DNA of 64,000 nt, from positions 2,046,001-2,110,000 of the forward strand of contig CBDHCQ010000004.1 in NCBI GenBank assembly GCA_965261255.1, written 5' to 3'. Source of the stretch: Bin80 sp965261255 (GTDB lineage Bacteria > Bacteroidota > Rhodothermia > Rhodothermales > Bin80). Below the pieces are notes generated by a model, which was given only the letters and a program-made list of their open reading frames with translations, was not told the origin of the DNA and made no database searches. Position numbers and translations under genes: made by a program. Position 1 is the stretch's first letter, and each line of letters opens with the position of its first letter. Shown here piece by piece: positions 27,718 through 36,430 of the stretch.

Positions 27718-30700
27718 TCACTTATACTGGTTTCTCCCAAGTCCGCGCACATGAGGTTCCCTATGGAGTAACTCGCGTAGACCAGTGAGATCCTCATGAC
27801 TCCATTCCAATACATCCGCTACGGCTTCATCCCACAACCGTCGTACGACACACTCTCCATCTCGAAACTGAGGCACTGTCATGTTCTCAGTTACTTCCCA
27901 GCAGTTAGCGAGTGTTTCTTGAATGTGTTTTTCTCTGATGTCAGGTATGCGAATCCTTATGGCGCTCGCCACACTATATCCAGGAAAGACTAAATTCTTC
28001 CCGGGTTCTCTCATGATTTGGAGGCGCCCGGGCGTAGAATTAAGAAATACGGCTGCGGCCTTCGCCTCTTGGGATGAAAGCCCCGTTACAGGCATCCACG
28101 AATTCCCAACATACTTTTCAGTACTTGCCGTGGCGGTGAGGCGGGCAGTAGAGTTATTCTGCCCTGCTGTGATTAGCAAGTATCCAGACTTTTGCAGAAT
28201 CTTTGATACTGAATCTTTGGGGTTCTTAGGAGCCCAATACTCGTCGGGGGAACTTCGTATTGTTTTCTGACCATCAGCCCCCTTAGATTTCAAAATCGGA
28301 AAACTTCCTGGTGTATCAGCAGATGCGACTTTAAAAGAGCCACGCAACTGTCGACCAGCATCATGGGGAGTTAGATTCAATGTCTCTAACGTGAGTAGCT
28401 GCTGACTTTCAGCAAACCGTGCTGCCGCCTCAGCCAATTCTGCGGAGCGCCAGATGGCAAGCGTCCAATCTCCGCCTGCGATCCGATCAACCGGCCACTC
28501 TGTAACGCTGCCCCATCCTTTAGGGATCACATTCCCCTTGCACTCCAGTAGACAACAATGCAAATCGTTCACCTGCGACTCATCCGTAGGCATGCGATCC
28601 AGGTGTATAAACTTGGTGGGTGGCGTGTGCCCGTTCCTATGACGCCTGCAAATAATCAAGCTTTCATTTATACCCGTATCCACGCTCATATTCCACTGTT
28701 TAGGTTCGTGTGAAGAGACAATCGTGTGAATGTGGTAGTGCTGTGCAAGTAGCTTTCGCCTTTTATAGTTTGAGCTTGAAGTCAAGGCTATTGTTGGTAG
28801 TATCAACGTCAAAACACCATGGGTGTCGTCAAGACACAGGTCCGCCAAAGCGGAAAACATCGGTCCAATTGAGTTTTTGTCCAAGGATTTACCGAAGCTA
28901 GAGTCATATTGGATTAGTTTTTCATGGACCCAATCAACCCCTCCCCTGAGTCTTTTCTGCGTTTCTTTCGGAAACTTCTGCCCCATATTATTCCGATTGG
29001 TAAATGGAGGATTCATAATGACGATCTGCGCCCCACTTACCGCCTCCACGGCATCTTCTATCTTCGGATCGTCCATATCCTCCCAAACAAGTTCAGATTG
29101 CCTTACTCCATCTGCGTGCATTCCGCTGGCACTCGGAAGAATACGACGCTGATGAAGTAGCTCAAGTGACCCAATGGAAATGTTACCATCCTTGCTGGGA
29201 CCATAGGGCATCAGGTGCAGTCCCATCCGTTTATAACGGATACTTCGGCTCCCCGTAGTAAGCTGTGATGCAGCCAACTGAAGTGAAATGGGGTTGATAT
29301 CTAAACCCTTGATCATTTTCTCCACAGCCAACTTTTGGAGATACGCCAAAAACGACTCGGATGCCCCGGATTTTTTGGCCCGTCGCTTCATTTCGGTAAG
29401 CATGGCTGTCAAAAGGGTTCCACTTCCGCATGCCAAGTCTACTATCTTGTATTTTTCCCATATAGATGAATCACGCCAGTCCAAATCGACTCCCACCGAG
29501 TCAAGTGTCAGTCTGGCAGCTATGCATGCTGCGGTTGGACGGGTGAAATACGCCCCATCGCTGGCTTGATTACCCATCACGCGATTAAACAATGGTCCCG
29601 CGTGATCAGAGCCTATGTCAGCATACATCTCTGCAATCCGCTCCGCATCACTCGCAATACGGTGAAGAGCACGTTCCAGTCCTACAAGCTTCCCAGTTTT
29701 ACGTATACATCTGATACAATCCACCGCTGGCTCCAATACAGGCTTGAAATCATGAACCATAATCTGCATCCACGCTAATTCAATCTCCCTCACTACATCC
29801 ACCGAAGACTTTAGATCAGAAAGGTTAGAGATTTTATCCATCCACCGATCATCACAAATTCTCTGATGTAGCATTGCGGCATTCATCATAAGCAATGACG
29901 CAGTCATGCAGCCGTCGGCCTGCTTCGCTAAACTCTCCTCCTTTAAATGATTTAATCCGAAATGGCGATTTAATTCATATGTCAGTCCGTCATCCCGTAG
30001 ATGAATGGCTGATTCCCTAACGCCCTCCTCGAGAAGATTGGCATCCCTTTCAATACGGTTTCGTGCAATACCAGACTTGGACAGCAAGTTCACGCGTATA
30101 GCTTTGCCATATTCTTCACATAAATGTTCCAGTAGTGACAACTGCCCGTTTCCAGATCGATTGGCATTGCTTTTTCTTATGCGTCGCCTATCAACAGCTG
30201 GCCTACCTTCTGCATTGTTGATCATCCGCTGGGCAAGAGCCTTTGTCTTATTGATGTTAATCTTCCCAACGGACTCTCCAGGTCTTGGAGTATCCGTGAC
30301 CACTAGACCTTCCCGCAGATCGGAACTTCCATCTTCGTGTTTTTTTCCTGCAAGTAGATATACTGGCTTAACCGTGTTCAAGATATTGGATGTATCAAGC
30401 GGGCTTATCTTGGATTGAGACTCTAACGGGAGATTCTTTTCTAAACACATCTCTAGGACATCCTTCGCATGTCCAACTGGTCCAATATGCACACCAAAAT
30501 CAATCTCTCGGCTCTCGGAATTTGCCATAGCTACAAGAGTGGTCTCTTCCTTCGGAGGCTTGGGCAATGAGCAACACAGCAAACGAGGTAATTCATCCTC
30601 AATCCGCCGATCATGAGCACGTAGAGCCCGAAGTACGCCCCCAAGGATCTCCCAACCCTCTCTTGGCTGACTGGAGCTGAGCCATAACTCTGGATCTACA

Positions 30701-30867
30701 TCTGGCGGTATCCAAATGGGGCAGATGATATATCCAACATTCTTGCCTGGAGCAGTTCTCATGGCGCGCCCCACTGCTTGAACCACGTCAATAGGACTCT
30801 TGCGTGGCTCTAGGAAGGCCACTGCACTTAGGGATGGAGAATCCGTGCCCTCTCCAAAAATTCCCAC
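27718..30867 (-). CDS. Type ISP-like restriction-modification enzyme, C-terminal part (helicase end, methyltransferase, specificity domain)
   Basis: This 1,049-residue segment is the 3' part of a gene broken at the G20 tract; its frame stays open upstream to the tract (about 30975), so the GTG at 30867 is not the natural start of the ancestral protein. It opens inside the second RecA-like domain (GIFGEGTDSPSLSAVAFLEP) and has helicase motif VI as VVQAVGRAMR. A helical coupler follows, then an N6-adenine methyltransferase domain with GAYFTRPTAACIAARL, SAM motif DLACGSGTLL (about residue 477) and catalytic NPPF (about 619). The last about 300 residues should be the target-recognition domain. 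The order matches LlaGI/LlaBIII-type single-chain translocating enzymes. If the GTG were used, a methyltransferase-specificity fragment without nuclease could be made. Confidence 0.88.
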   Translation of the reverse strand: MGIFGEGTDSPSLSAVAFLEPRKSPIDVVQAVGRAMRTAPGKNVGYIICPIWIPPDVDPELWLSSSQPREGWEILGGVLRALRAHDRRIEDELPRLLCCSLPKPPKEETTLVAMANSESREIDFGVHIGPVGHAKDVLEMCLEKNLPLESQSKISPLDTSNILNTVKPVYLLAGKKHEDGSSDLREGLVVTDTPRPGESVGKININKTKALAQRMINNAEGRPAVDRRRIRKSNANRSGNGQLSLLEHLCEEYGKAIRVNLLSKSGIARNRIERDANLLEEGVRESAIHLRDDGLTYELNRHFGLNHLKEESLAKQADGCMTASLLMMNAAMLHQRICDDRWMDKISNLSDLKSSVDVVREIELAWMQIMVHDFKPVLEPAVDCIRCIRKTGKLVGLERALHRIASDAERIAEMYADIGSDHAGPLFNRVMGNQASDGAYFTRPTAACIAARLTLDSVGVDLDWRDSSIWEKYKIVDLACGSGTLLTAMLTEMKRRAKKSGASESFLAYLQKLAVEKMIKGLDINPISLQLAASQLTTGSRSIRYKRMGLHLMPYGPSKDGNISIGSLELLHQRRILPSASGMHADGVRQSELVWEDMDDPKIEDAVEAVSGAQIVIMNPPFTNRNNMGQKFPKETQKRLRGGVDWVHEKLIQYDSSFGKSLDKNSIGPMFSALADLCLDDTHGVLTLILPTIALTSSSNYKRRKLLAQHYHIHTIVSSHEPKQWNMSVDTGINESLIICRRHRNGHTPPTKFIHLDRMPTDESQVNDLHCCLLECKGNVIPKGWGSVTEWPVDRIAGGDWTLAIWRSAELAEAAARFAESQQLLTLETLNLTPHDAGRQLRGSFKVASADTPGSFPILKSKGADGQKTIRSSPDEYWAPKNPKDSVSKILQKSGYLLITAGQNNSTARLTATASTEKYVGNSWMPVTGLSSQEAKAAAVFLNSTPGRLQIMREPGKNLVFPGYSVASAIRIRIPDIREKHIQETLANCWEVTENMTVPQFRDGECVVRRLWDEAVADVLEWSHEDLTGLRELLHREPHVRGLGRNQYK

Positions 30868-30961
30868 ATTTATGACTCCATGCGGACGTTCAACGGTTCC
30901 AGATGCCAGCTTTCGCTTTGCATCTTCCCGAGCTACAACATTACTCGTAGCATCTAGGTGT

Positions 30962-32728
30962 TCAAACGAAAAAATGGGGGGGGGGGGGGGGGGGGTAGGT
31001 GGAACCGTTAGTATCTTCCATCAAATAGGACTCCAACCATTTCCTTACAGTCTCAGAACCGAGGTCTTTCGCCATGTTCTTTGACTTATCCACCGTGTTC
31101 ATAAAGGCAATGCAAGACCTAATCTCCGCATTCGCTGATTCCTGTTCCCGATTCTTTGTACCGCCGGCCATCGCAAGGGCGAGAGCCATTCCATGTATAT
31201 AATCCTGTGTTGTCAGCTTACTCCGCCCTCTACTCATGGTCTTCCTGGCAAGAGTATTTGCGGTTTCAAGGGAATCTTGACTATTCACTCCGAGCGCAAT
31301 GATTCGGTAGTCTGCCAGCCAACCATTACGCACGGCATCAACGTAACTCATGCGGTATAATACCACCCCAAAAACAGATTCATCATCCATGTTGCGAACG
31401 ATCCAGTCGTCATTCTCAACCTTAGTCGCCTTGGGTAAATCATAGATTTTCGGGGTAGCTGTCTGATAGACCCGATAGGTGGCCGGAAACGCTGCTTGAT
31501 TATGACATAGCGTGAAGTCTCGAATCTTTCGCTCCCTATCTATGTCGGACTGATTTGGCCCACCACGCCTCTTTTTTCTACGAATTCCTGCCGTACGGTG
31601 AGCTTCGTCCGCAACAAGTACGCTCGCCACAGAATCAGTCTTTCGGAGCGCTTCAGCAATTTGATGGCCACTCTGATAAGTTCCGAAAATGACACTGACT
31701 CGATCTTTCCCATACCCTTCGTCGATCCAATGGGCAATTTCGTGTAAATCGGTAGTTACTTTACCTTTCACCTCGGACTCGCTAACACAGCTATTGTCTA
31801 TAGTTGGATCGTCAGTAGAATTCCGACTCCCTTCCCTTCTTGGATCGTATCCAGCTGTCTTATCGGAACACACAGCAAGTGCCCTTATAGGGTGCCTGCT
31901 GTGTTGCAAATATTCACGACGTATCTGAGCAACCAGGGCAATTGACGGACACAAAACAATGGATAACTCGCCCGGCCGTGTTAACTCCTCAATGATTCTA
32001 AGTGAAATTCTCGTCTTCCCCGTGCCACAAGGAAGAATAATTCTACCTCTGGCCTGCCCTCTTGGAATTCCTCCGGAAACTGATTCCTTATGTTGGCGCA
32101 AAATTTTAACACTCTGTTTTACAACTTCTCGCTGCATGCAGGATTTTGTTCGCCGTGCCTCTCCAGCTTCTGTCCCCAATTTGCAGTGTTCGCACTCCTC
32201 CCCAATGATATCTTCCCCGTTTTGCAATAACAGATCAGCCGAGATGTTCACTTCATGGATGGGGTTATCCTTATCCATAGACAGTGCGCGTCGCGCCCCC
32301 CCGGCCATGGGAATATTTCCGTTCGTGATCAGCCATCGCTCCGCCCACATCTCACTCTTTGATGCGGTGATGAATGTGCTTATATCCTTGTAACCTATCT
32401 GCTTCCCCTTCCCAGATTCGTCAAGCTTACGTGACTTGCACTGTATTGCTATAAGTTCATCGTCGCTTCCACGGTATGCTACAAGATCAATCCCTATATC
32501 TCCTTCTCCTGCATCCGGTGCAAGCTTTTTTCGATCAGGCCAATCCTTCCAAGTCCAGCATGCAGATATGTCCCAATCTTTTATATGAGGCGCTACACGA
32601 ATAGTAAGATTCTCAAGCCATTTGCCTCCTGAAGGAATTCTGCTCTTTTCTTGAATTTCCGCGATGGCATCAGAAACAATATTTGACGCTTCTGCGGGTG
32701 TACTTCCTACCCTTCTTCTCATGAGCAC
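30962..32728 (-). CDS. Type ISP-like restriction-modification enzyme, N-terminal part (Mrr nuclease plus translocase domain 1)
   Basis: This 588-residue product is the 5' part of the split gene. Residues 76-98 hold an Mrr-type nuclease core, GDIGID followed by IQCKSR, as expected for the D-(Q/E)xK active site. The SF2 translocase follows with Walker A PCGTGKT (233-239), DEAH (374-377) and TATP (423-426). The protein ends artificially: after the six prolines encoded by the homopolymer it reads HFFV and stops. The GTG at 32728 or, more likely, the ATG at 32722 is the start. In the current frame the product lacks the second RecA domain, methyltransferase and specificity domain and should be inactive. 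With 19 tract bases it would join the 27718-30867 segment, giving about 1,669 residues, close to known Type ISP enzymes. Confidence 0.9.
   Translation of the reverse strand: MLMRRRVGSTPAEASNIVSDAIAEIQEKSRIPSGGKWLENLTIRVAPHIKDWDISACWTWKDWPDRKKLAPDAGEGDIGIDLVAYRGSDDELIAIQCKSRKLDESGKGKQIGYKDISTFITASKSEMWAERWLITNGNIPMAGGARRALSMDKDNPIHEVNISADLLLQNGEDIIGEECEHCKLGTEAGEARRTKSCMQREVVKQSVKILRQHKESVSGGIPRGQARGRIILPCGTGKTRISLRIIEELTRPGELSIVLCPSIALVAQIRREYLQHSRHPIRALAVCSDKTAGYDPRREGSRNSTDDPTIDNSCVSESEVKGKVTTDLHEIAHWIDEGYGKDRVSVIFGTYQSGHQIAEALRKTDSVASVLVADEAHRTAGIRRKKRRGGPNQSDIDRERKIRDFTLCHNQAAFPATYRVYQTATPKIYDLPKATKVENDDWIVRNMDDESVFGVVLYRMSYVDAVRNGWLADYRIIALGVNSQDSLETANTLARKTMSRGRSKLTTQDYIHGMALALAMAGGTKNREQESANAEIRSCIAFMNTVDKSKNMAKDLGSETVRKWLESYLMEDTNGSTYPPPPPPHFFV
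30976..30995. repeat. 20-base homopolymeric G tract (poly-C on the coding strand), probable phase-variation switch
   Basis: Exactly 20 consecutive G are present on the plus strand. The tract lies inside the restriction-modification gene between helicase motif III and the second RecA domain. On the coding strand, 20 C lead to a TGA within five codons. My reading gives a fused open frame with 19 bases (n = 3k+1) and an early TAG with 21. The in-frame product would carry six consecutive prolines. Such runs mutate by slipped-strand mispairing. Homopolymer length is also error-prone in sequencing, so the true length in the source may vary. Confidence 0.93.
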
Positions 32729-32933
32729 AGGGGGAGAGGTTGTTCGTTGATATTCAATGTCTAACGCTCCGGGATATAGAGCAATACGTTGGAAAATGAA
32801 ACTCCGCGGGCTTCTATTATATTACAAAAAAATGCGGAAATCCTGGAGCCCTGCTAATAGGTGCCTGTTTTTGCAAGTTGAGGAGATAAGAAGTTTTGAG
32901 CAAAAATCAGGGGCAACAGAAAAATCGGAGTAT

Positions 32934-33796
32934 CTAACGAGTACCCAGGTCTGCACTAATTGAGTAGACGTTGTCGAGGCTGGAAAATGATGTAACTGGT
33001 TCGCTTCTATCTCTTCTAAGATTTGGGATGTGGCTCCTGAGTGGGTCCCAGATCAACTTGTCCGTCTCAACTTTTCCAAAGTCTGTGTACTGAATGAGGG
33101 CCAGGTAGGTTTGCTCCGAAACTCCATGATCCAATCCTGCAAATTCTTTCCACGAGAAAACGGCGTTCTCGATTGCCCCTAAAGCAGAGTTGATCGTTCC
33201 TGCCAGATTAGATATGATTTCTTCTGCGTTAGGCTGACCGTCACCAGTTCTGATACGGGAAGGGATCGTGTTTCTGGCCCAGATACTCGAGTATTCGGTG
33301 CTCACAGAATAGACTCTAGCACCGGCACCTAAAGACGGGATCCATCTAGAAGAGTGCTCAGCGAAAGATAGACCTACAATCCCATAGAAGCTGCTTGATT
33401 GCAGATTGCCTAGATGTTCTTCGCTATGGACCAATACATTATCCAGTTTGGCAAGATTTACTCTTTCTGCACTGCCGATATATGTCGTTTGGTTGTAGGA
33501 CGCATTGCAAAGTAGCACTCAACTTCCAGAGTTAAGCGTGAGTTGATTCGCATCCCCAGACCAATGCTACCCGCCCGTCCTAATGCCGAATCATAGTTGA
33601 CCGAACAACCGTCGCCAACACCTACCTGTGGATCGGTGCATCCTGTGACAGAAGCAAGCAAGGTAATGGCATACTCGTCGCATACGCTGGCTCTGTCGTT
33701 TGAATAGCCAGTCATGGTTTGGCCAGGGTTGAACGAAATCCCCATATTGATTTTTGAATAAATCGTCTTGGCCAGTACCTGGGTCGTAAGAAACAA
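32934..33796 (-). pseudogene. decayed outer-membrane beta-barrel protein gene (frameshifted)
   Basis: Two minus-strand frames carry consecutive parts of one barrel-like protein. The first (33796-33458) has a signal-like start and GSIGLGMRINSRLTLEVECY. The second (33518-32934) continues with SSFYGIVGLSFAEHSSRW and LGAGARVYSVSTEY, a pattern of alternating strands as in opacity-type porins. They join if one base is restored near 33495-33510. The 5' end also looks damaged: the signal-peptide frame extends upstream to an ATA (about 33823) preceded by a stop, with no ATG, so only a TTG at 33796 remains. Both lesions argue for a pseudogene rather than a sequencing slip. It lies just upstream of the restriction-modification gene. 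Barrel assignment is by pattern and only moderately sure. Confidence 0.6.
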
Positions 33797-33894
33797 GATG
33801 ATAAGAAGAAATGGGGTCGTTTTGGTTGGAAGTATATACTAGGTTACCGGCACCATCCTACAGTTCTGATAATCCATCTCGCATTTCATGAAGA

Positions 33895-34235
33895 TCAGTT
33901 AACAAATACTTTACTTATCGAATCTTCGTATCCAACAACAATAGATCTACGCCGCGATAATTCACCTTTCTGATCTTGCTGAATACGGATATCCAATGCA
34001 TACGAACTTACAGACAGCGAAGCCACCCACGGGGCGAAATCGTCAGGAACAATCTCGCACACGCAACGCAATAGTGACCTACATTCTGAATACACACACC
34101 ATTCTCAAGAATATCCAGGCGGCTACCAGTCGGGGTAACTTGCGTCTTCATAGGTCCTGATGCGGAGTTTTGGAATAGGACTCCTCGTCCTGATAAAGCA
34201 CCGCGATTCCCGTGAATCAAAGCCCAGCACCTCAC
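33895..34235 (-). other. possible degraded coding remnant
   Basis: Two overlapping minus-strand frames (34235-34008 and 34095-33895) show plausible protein-like stretches: TGSRLDILENGVCIQNVG in one and EIVPDDFAPWVASLSVSSYA in the other. They could be parts of one frameshifted small gene, but neither matches a family I know and chance is possible. The rest of the space between 33797 and 34256 is empty. Confidence 0.25.
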
Positions 34236-34256
34236 AAATTATCACACAGAAAACGA

Positions 34257-34784
34257 TCACACTTGAACTACCACATGTACCGCATGGTCCCGCCGCAATT
34301 TTGACCGGCCATTCAACTCAGGTATCTCAACTAGAAATGTAAATCCAACGATCTCCGCTCCACTTCTTTCTACGAGCTTTTCTGCTGCCGCAGCTGTACC
34401 TCCCGTGGCTAGTAGATCATCGTGAATCAAGACACGATCGCTCGGTAATACCGAATCCAGGTGCATCTCAATTCTACCTGAACCGTACTCGAGATTGTAG
34501 TCCACGGAGTGCGTCTCGCGTGGCAGTCTACCCTCCTTGCGCACTGGTACAAAGCCCGCTCCCAATTCAAGTGCAACCATTGGTCCCAGTACAAATCCCC
34601 TGGACTCGATGGCGACAACCTTGGTAATATTCTGACCCTCAAACGGTTTCTTCAAATGTTGTACGGCGGACTTGAGGAGTGCCAGATCGGACAGAATTGG
34701 TGTGATATCCTTGAAATCGATCCCGGGCTTGGGAAAATCCGGGATCGTTCGGATCACTTTCCTGATCGCATCAACAGATTCCAT
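34257..34784 (-). CDS. apt: adenine phosphoribosyltransferase
   Basis: This 175-residue cytoplasmic enzyme makes AMP from adenine and PRPP in purine salvage. The N-terminal IPDFPKPGIDFKDITP is the conserved APRT start, VVAIESRGFVLGPMVA forms the flexible-loop region, and the PRPP-binding motif is VLIHDDLLATGGTA. Length is typical. It stands between the accessory island and the sigma-factor cluster and appears monocistronic. Confidence 0.96.
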   Translation of the reverse strand: MESVDAIRKVIRTIPDFPKPGIDFKDITPILSDLALLKSAVQHLKKPFEGQNITKVVAIESRGFVLGPMVALELGAGFVPVRKEGRLPRETHSVDYNLEYGSGRIEMHLDSVLPSDRVLIHDDLLATGGTAAAAEKLVERSGAEIVGFTFLVEIPELNGRSKLRRDHAVHVVVQV

Positions 34785-34868
34785 TTGTTTTCATTCCGAT
34801 ATACCTGTAACCCACCGGAATATAGGAATTATAGACGACCTGATGTTCTTCTCCCAAGTAATCAATCA

Positions 34869-35240
34869 ATAAGCTCCTCAATGAGTACCTCCTTATTCTC
34901 CTGACACTGCTCTATCTTGGTGGCGTGCAAGGACCGTTGATGGCCAAATAGCCCCCAACCTTCGCTTTCAGCGTCTCTGTTTTTCGACTTGTGCTTCTTC
35001 AACTTCCTGACGCGCTTCTTTAAACATACGAAGTGCCTTCTCCATCATCTCCCTTAACTCTTCTGTACGTTCACGAGAGATCTCAGGGTACGGATGATTT
35101 CGCTCGAGCAATCGATCCATAAGCTCCTCAATGAGTGCTTCCTTATTCTCCTGAATCTCCTCCATCCGCTCGGCGTGCAAGGACTGCTGACGGTCAAATA
35201 ACTCCCCAACTTTCGCTTTCAGTGCCTCCATCTTTACTGC
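34869..35240 (-). repeat. imperfect tandem duplication, about 249-base period, at the 3' end of the coiled-coil gene
   Basis: The segment from about 34869 to 34995 is a diverged copy of about 35118 to 35240; both contain AAGCTCCTCAATGAGT, TCCTTATTCTCCTGA and CTTTCGCTTTCAG-like blocks in the same order. The first copy lies in the coding region, while the second straddles and follows the stop. Comparing copies shows single-base deletions in the outer copy near the present stop (34968) and again about 20 bases further on, so the present C-terminus came from a frameshift in the duplicate. Confidence 0.75.
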
Positions 35241-36374
35241 GTGTGCTTCTTCATCCGCCCTACGCACCTCACGCGCCAATCGGTGTACCTCAACCATCAT
35301 CTCCCTTAATGCTTCCGCATGCTCACCAGAATGCTCAGAGTCCAGATGATGTCGCCCCACTCGGCCGGAATTCCACCTCCGACCATGCCACTGATGTCGA
35401 TGAGCTCTATCACGAACATGCTTGCGGCCACGCTCCATTCTACCGGAATGCCTTGATTGGCCGCGCCTGTGATGCCTTTCAGTTCTGCCGCGAACACGCT
35501 TACGACCCCGCTCCATTCTTGCAGGAATTCGTGCTCGCATGGCACGTTCCCCGCGCATGATAACTACGACTGAATCCCCCTCAGTATTCACAACTACATC
35601 CCGCTCTACAAATTCTGGCGCACGCCGAGATATTAAATACCGAGTCCTGCCATCAGGGTAGACCATGATTGTCGAATCCTCTTCAGAAATCACAGTATAC
35701 CCTCGTGCATTCACGGTAGAACCGCCTATCCGGATCCTGGGAGGTTGCACGTCCTTCGTGATCACGATCGTCGTGTCTCCCTCAGCGTTAACAACTACCA
35801 CCGTCGAATCTTCTTCAGAAGTGAACGAATACCTTCCCGCCCGGAAGGGGGTGCGCCTCTGGATCCTGGGAACTCCTCGTCCCCGCACGATTACGGTTTC
35901 CGTGTCTGCCTCAGTATCAACAACTACCACCGTCGAATCTTCTTCGGAAGTGAACGTAAATCTTCCCGTCCAGAAGGGATTGCGCCTCTGGATCCTGGGA
36001 ACTCCTCGTCCCCGCACGATTACGGTTTCCGTGTCTCCCTCAACAGTGACAACCCGCCCTTCCAGCGCACCGGTGTCTTTTTCCAGGGTAATGGTGACTT
36101 CATTTCTGCCCTCTACCTCAATGGTTTGGCTGGTAAAGCCGACAAACGAAACCATGAGTGACGCGTTGGGATTGTCCACCTCAAGGGAAAATGATCCGTC
36201 TCTGGCAGTGGCGGTACCATTAGTCGTACCGGTTTCGACAACCGCGGCCCCGGCCAGAGGTTGACTATCAGGGGCGGACACTACTCTGCCGCTAACGGTG
36301 TGGTCCTGTGCCTGCAGAGGCAACGCCACCAGCATCATGGCAATGCCGAATGTGAATGCAAAAAACTGTTTCAT
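34968..36374 (-). CDS. exported repeat protein: carboxypeptidase-regulatory-like domain, 43-residue repeats, Arg/His-rich linker, coiled coil
   Basis: This 468-residue protein starts with a signal peptide (FAFTFGIAMMLVALPLQAQ). Residues about 24-105 form a carboxypeptidase D regulatory-like beta domain (VSGRVVSAPDSQPLAGAAVV), often found on Bacteroidota surface proteins. Next come two nearly identical 43-residue units (EGDTETVIVRGRGVPRIQ, then FTSEEDSTVVVV) plus two or three diverged ones, then an Arg/His-rich stretch with its own repeat (RMERGRKRVRGR, RMERGRKHVRDR), and a C-terminal charged coiled coil from about residue 345. I know no protein with this order. It closes the sigma/anti-sigma cluster, so it may be a target or sensor partner of that system. 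The C-terminus appears shortened by a frameshift in a duplicated segment. Confidence 0.8.
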   Translation of the reverse strand: MKQFFAFTFGIAMMLVALPLQAQDHTVSGRVVSAPDSQPLAGAAVVETGTTNGTATARDGSFSLEVDNPNASLMVSFVGFTSQTIEVEGRNEVTITLEKDTGALEGRVVTVEGDTETVIVRGRGVPRIQRRNPFWTGRFTFTSEEDSTVVVVDTEADTETVIVRGRGVPRIQRRTPFRAGRYSFTSEEDSTVVVVNAEGDTTIVITKDVQPPRIRIGGSTVNARGYTVISEEDSTIMVYPDGRTRYLISRRAPEFVERDVVVNTEGDSVVVIMRGERAMRARIPARMERGRKRVRGRTERHHRRGQSRHSGRMERGRKHVRDRAHRHQWHGRRWNSGRVGRHHLDSEHSGEHAEALREMMVEVHRLAREVRRADEEAHAVKMEALKAKVGELFDRQQSLHAERMEEIQENKEALIEELMDRLLERNHPYPEISRERTEELREMMEKALRMFKEARQEVEEAQVEKQRR

Positions 36375-36430
36375 GTCTATGGTTTGATCTGTACGTTCTC
36401 ACACGTAATGGATTTTGCGCCCGCCTGATA

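Noticed and set aside
30976..30995. The G20 tract as a pure sequencing artefact
   Set aside because: Not fully excluded, but the gene halves join perfectly with one base less and a 20-base homopolymer inside a coding region is itself unusual, so a real variable tract is more likely than an invented one.
35665..36264. 199-codon plus-strand frame opposite the repeat protein, Ser/Thr/Val-rich
   Set aside because: It is a shadow of the 43-residue repeat DNA, with the same periodicity and no independent features.
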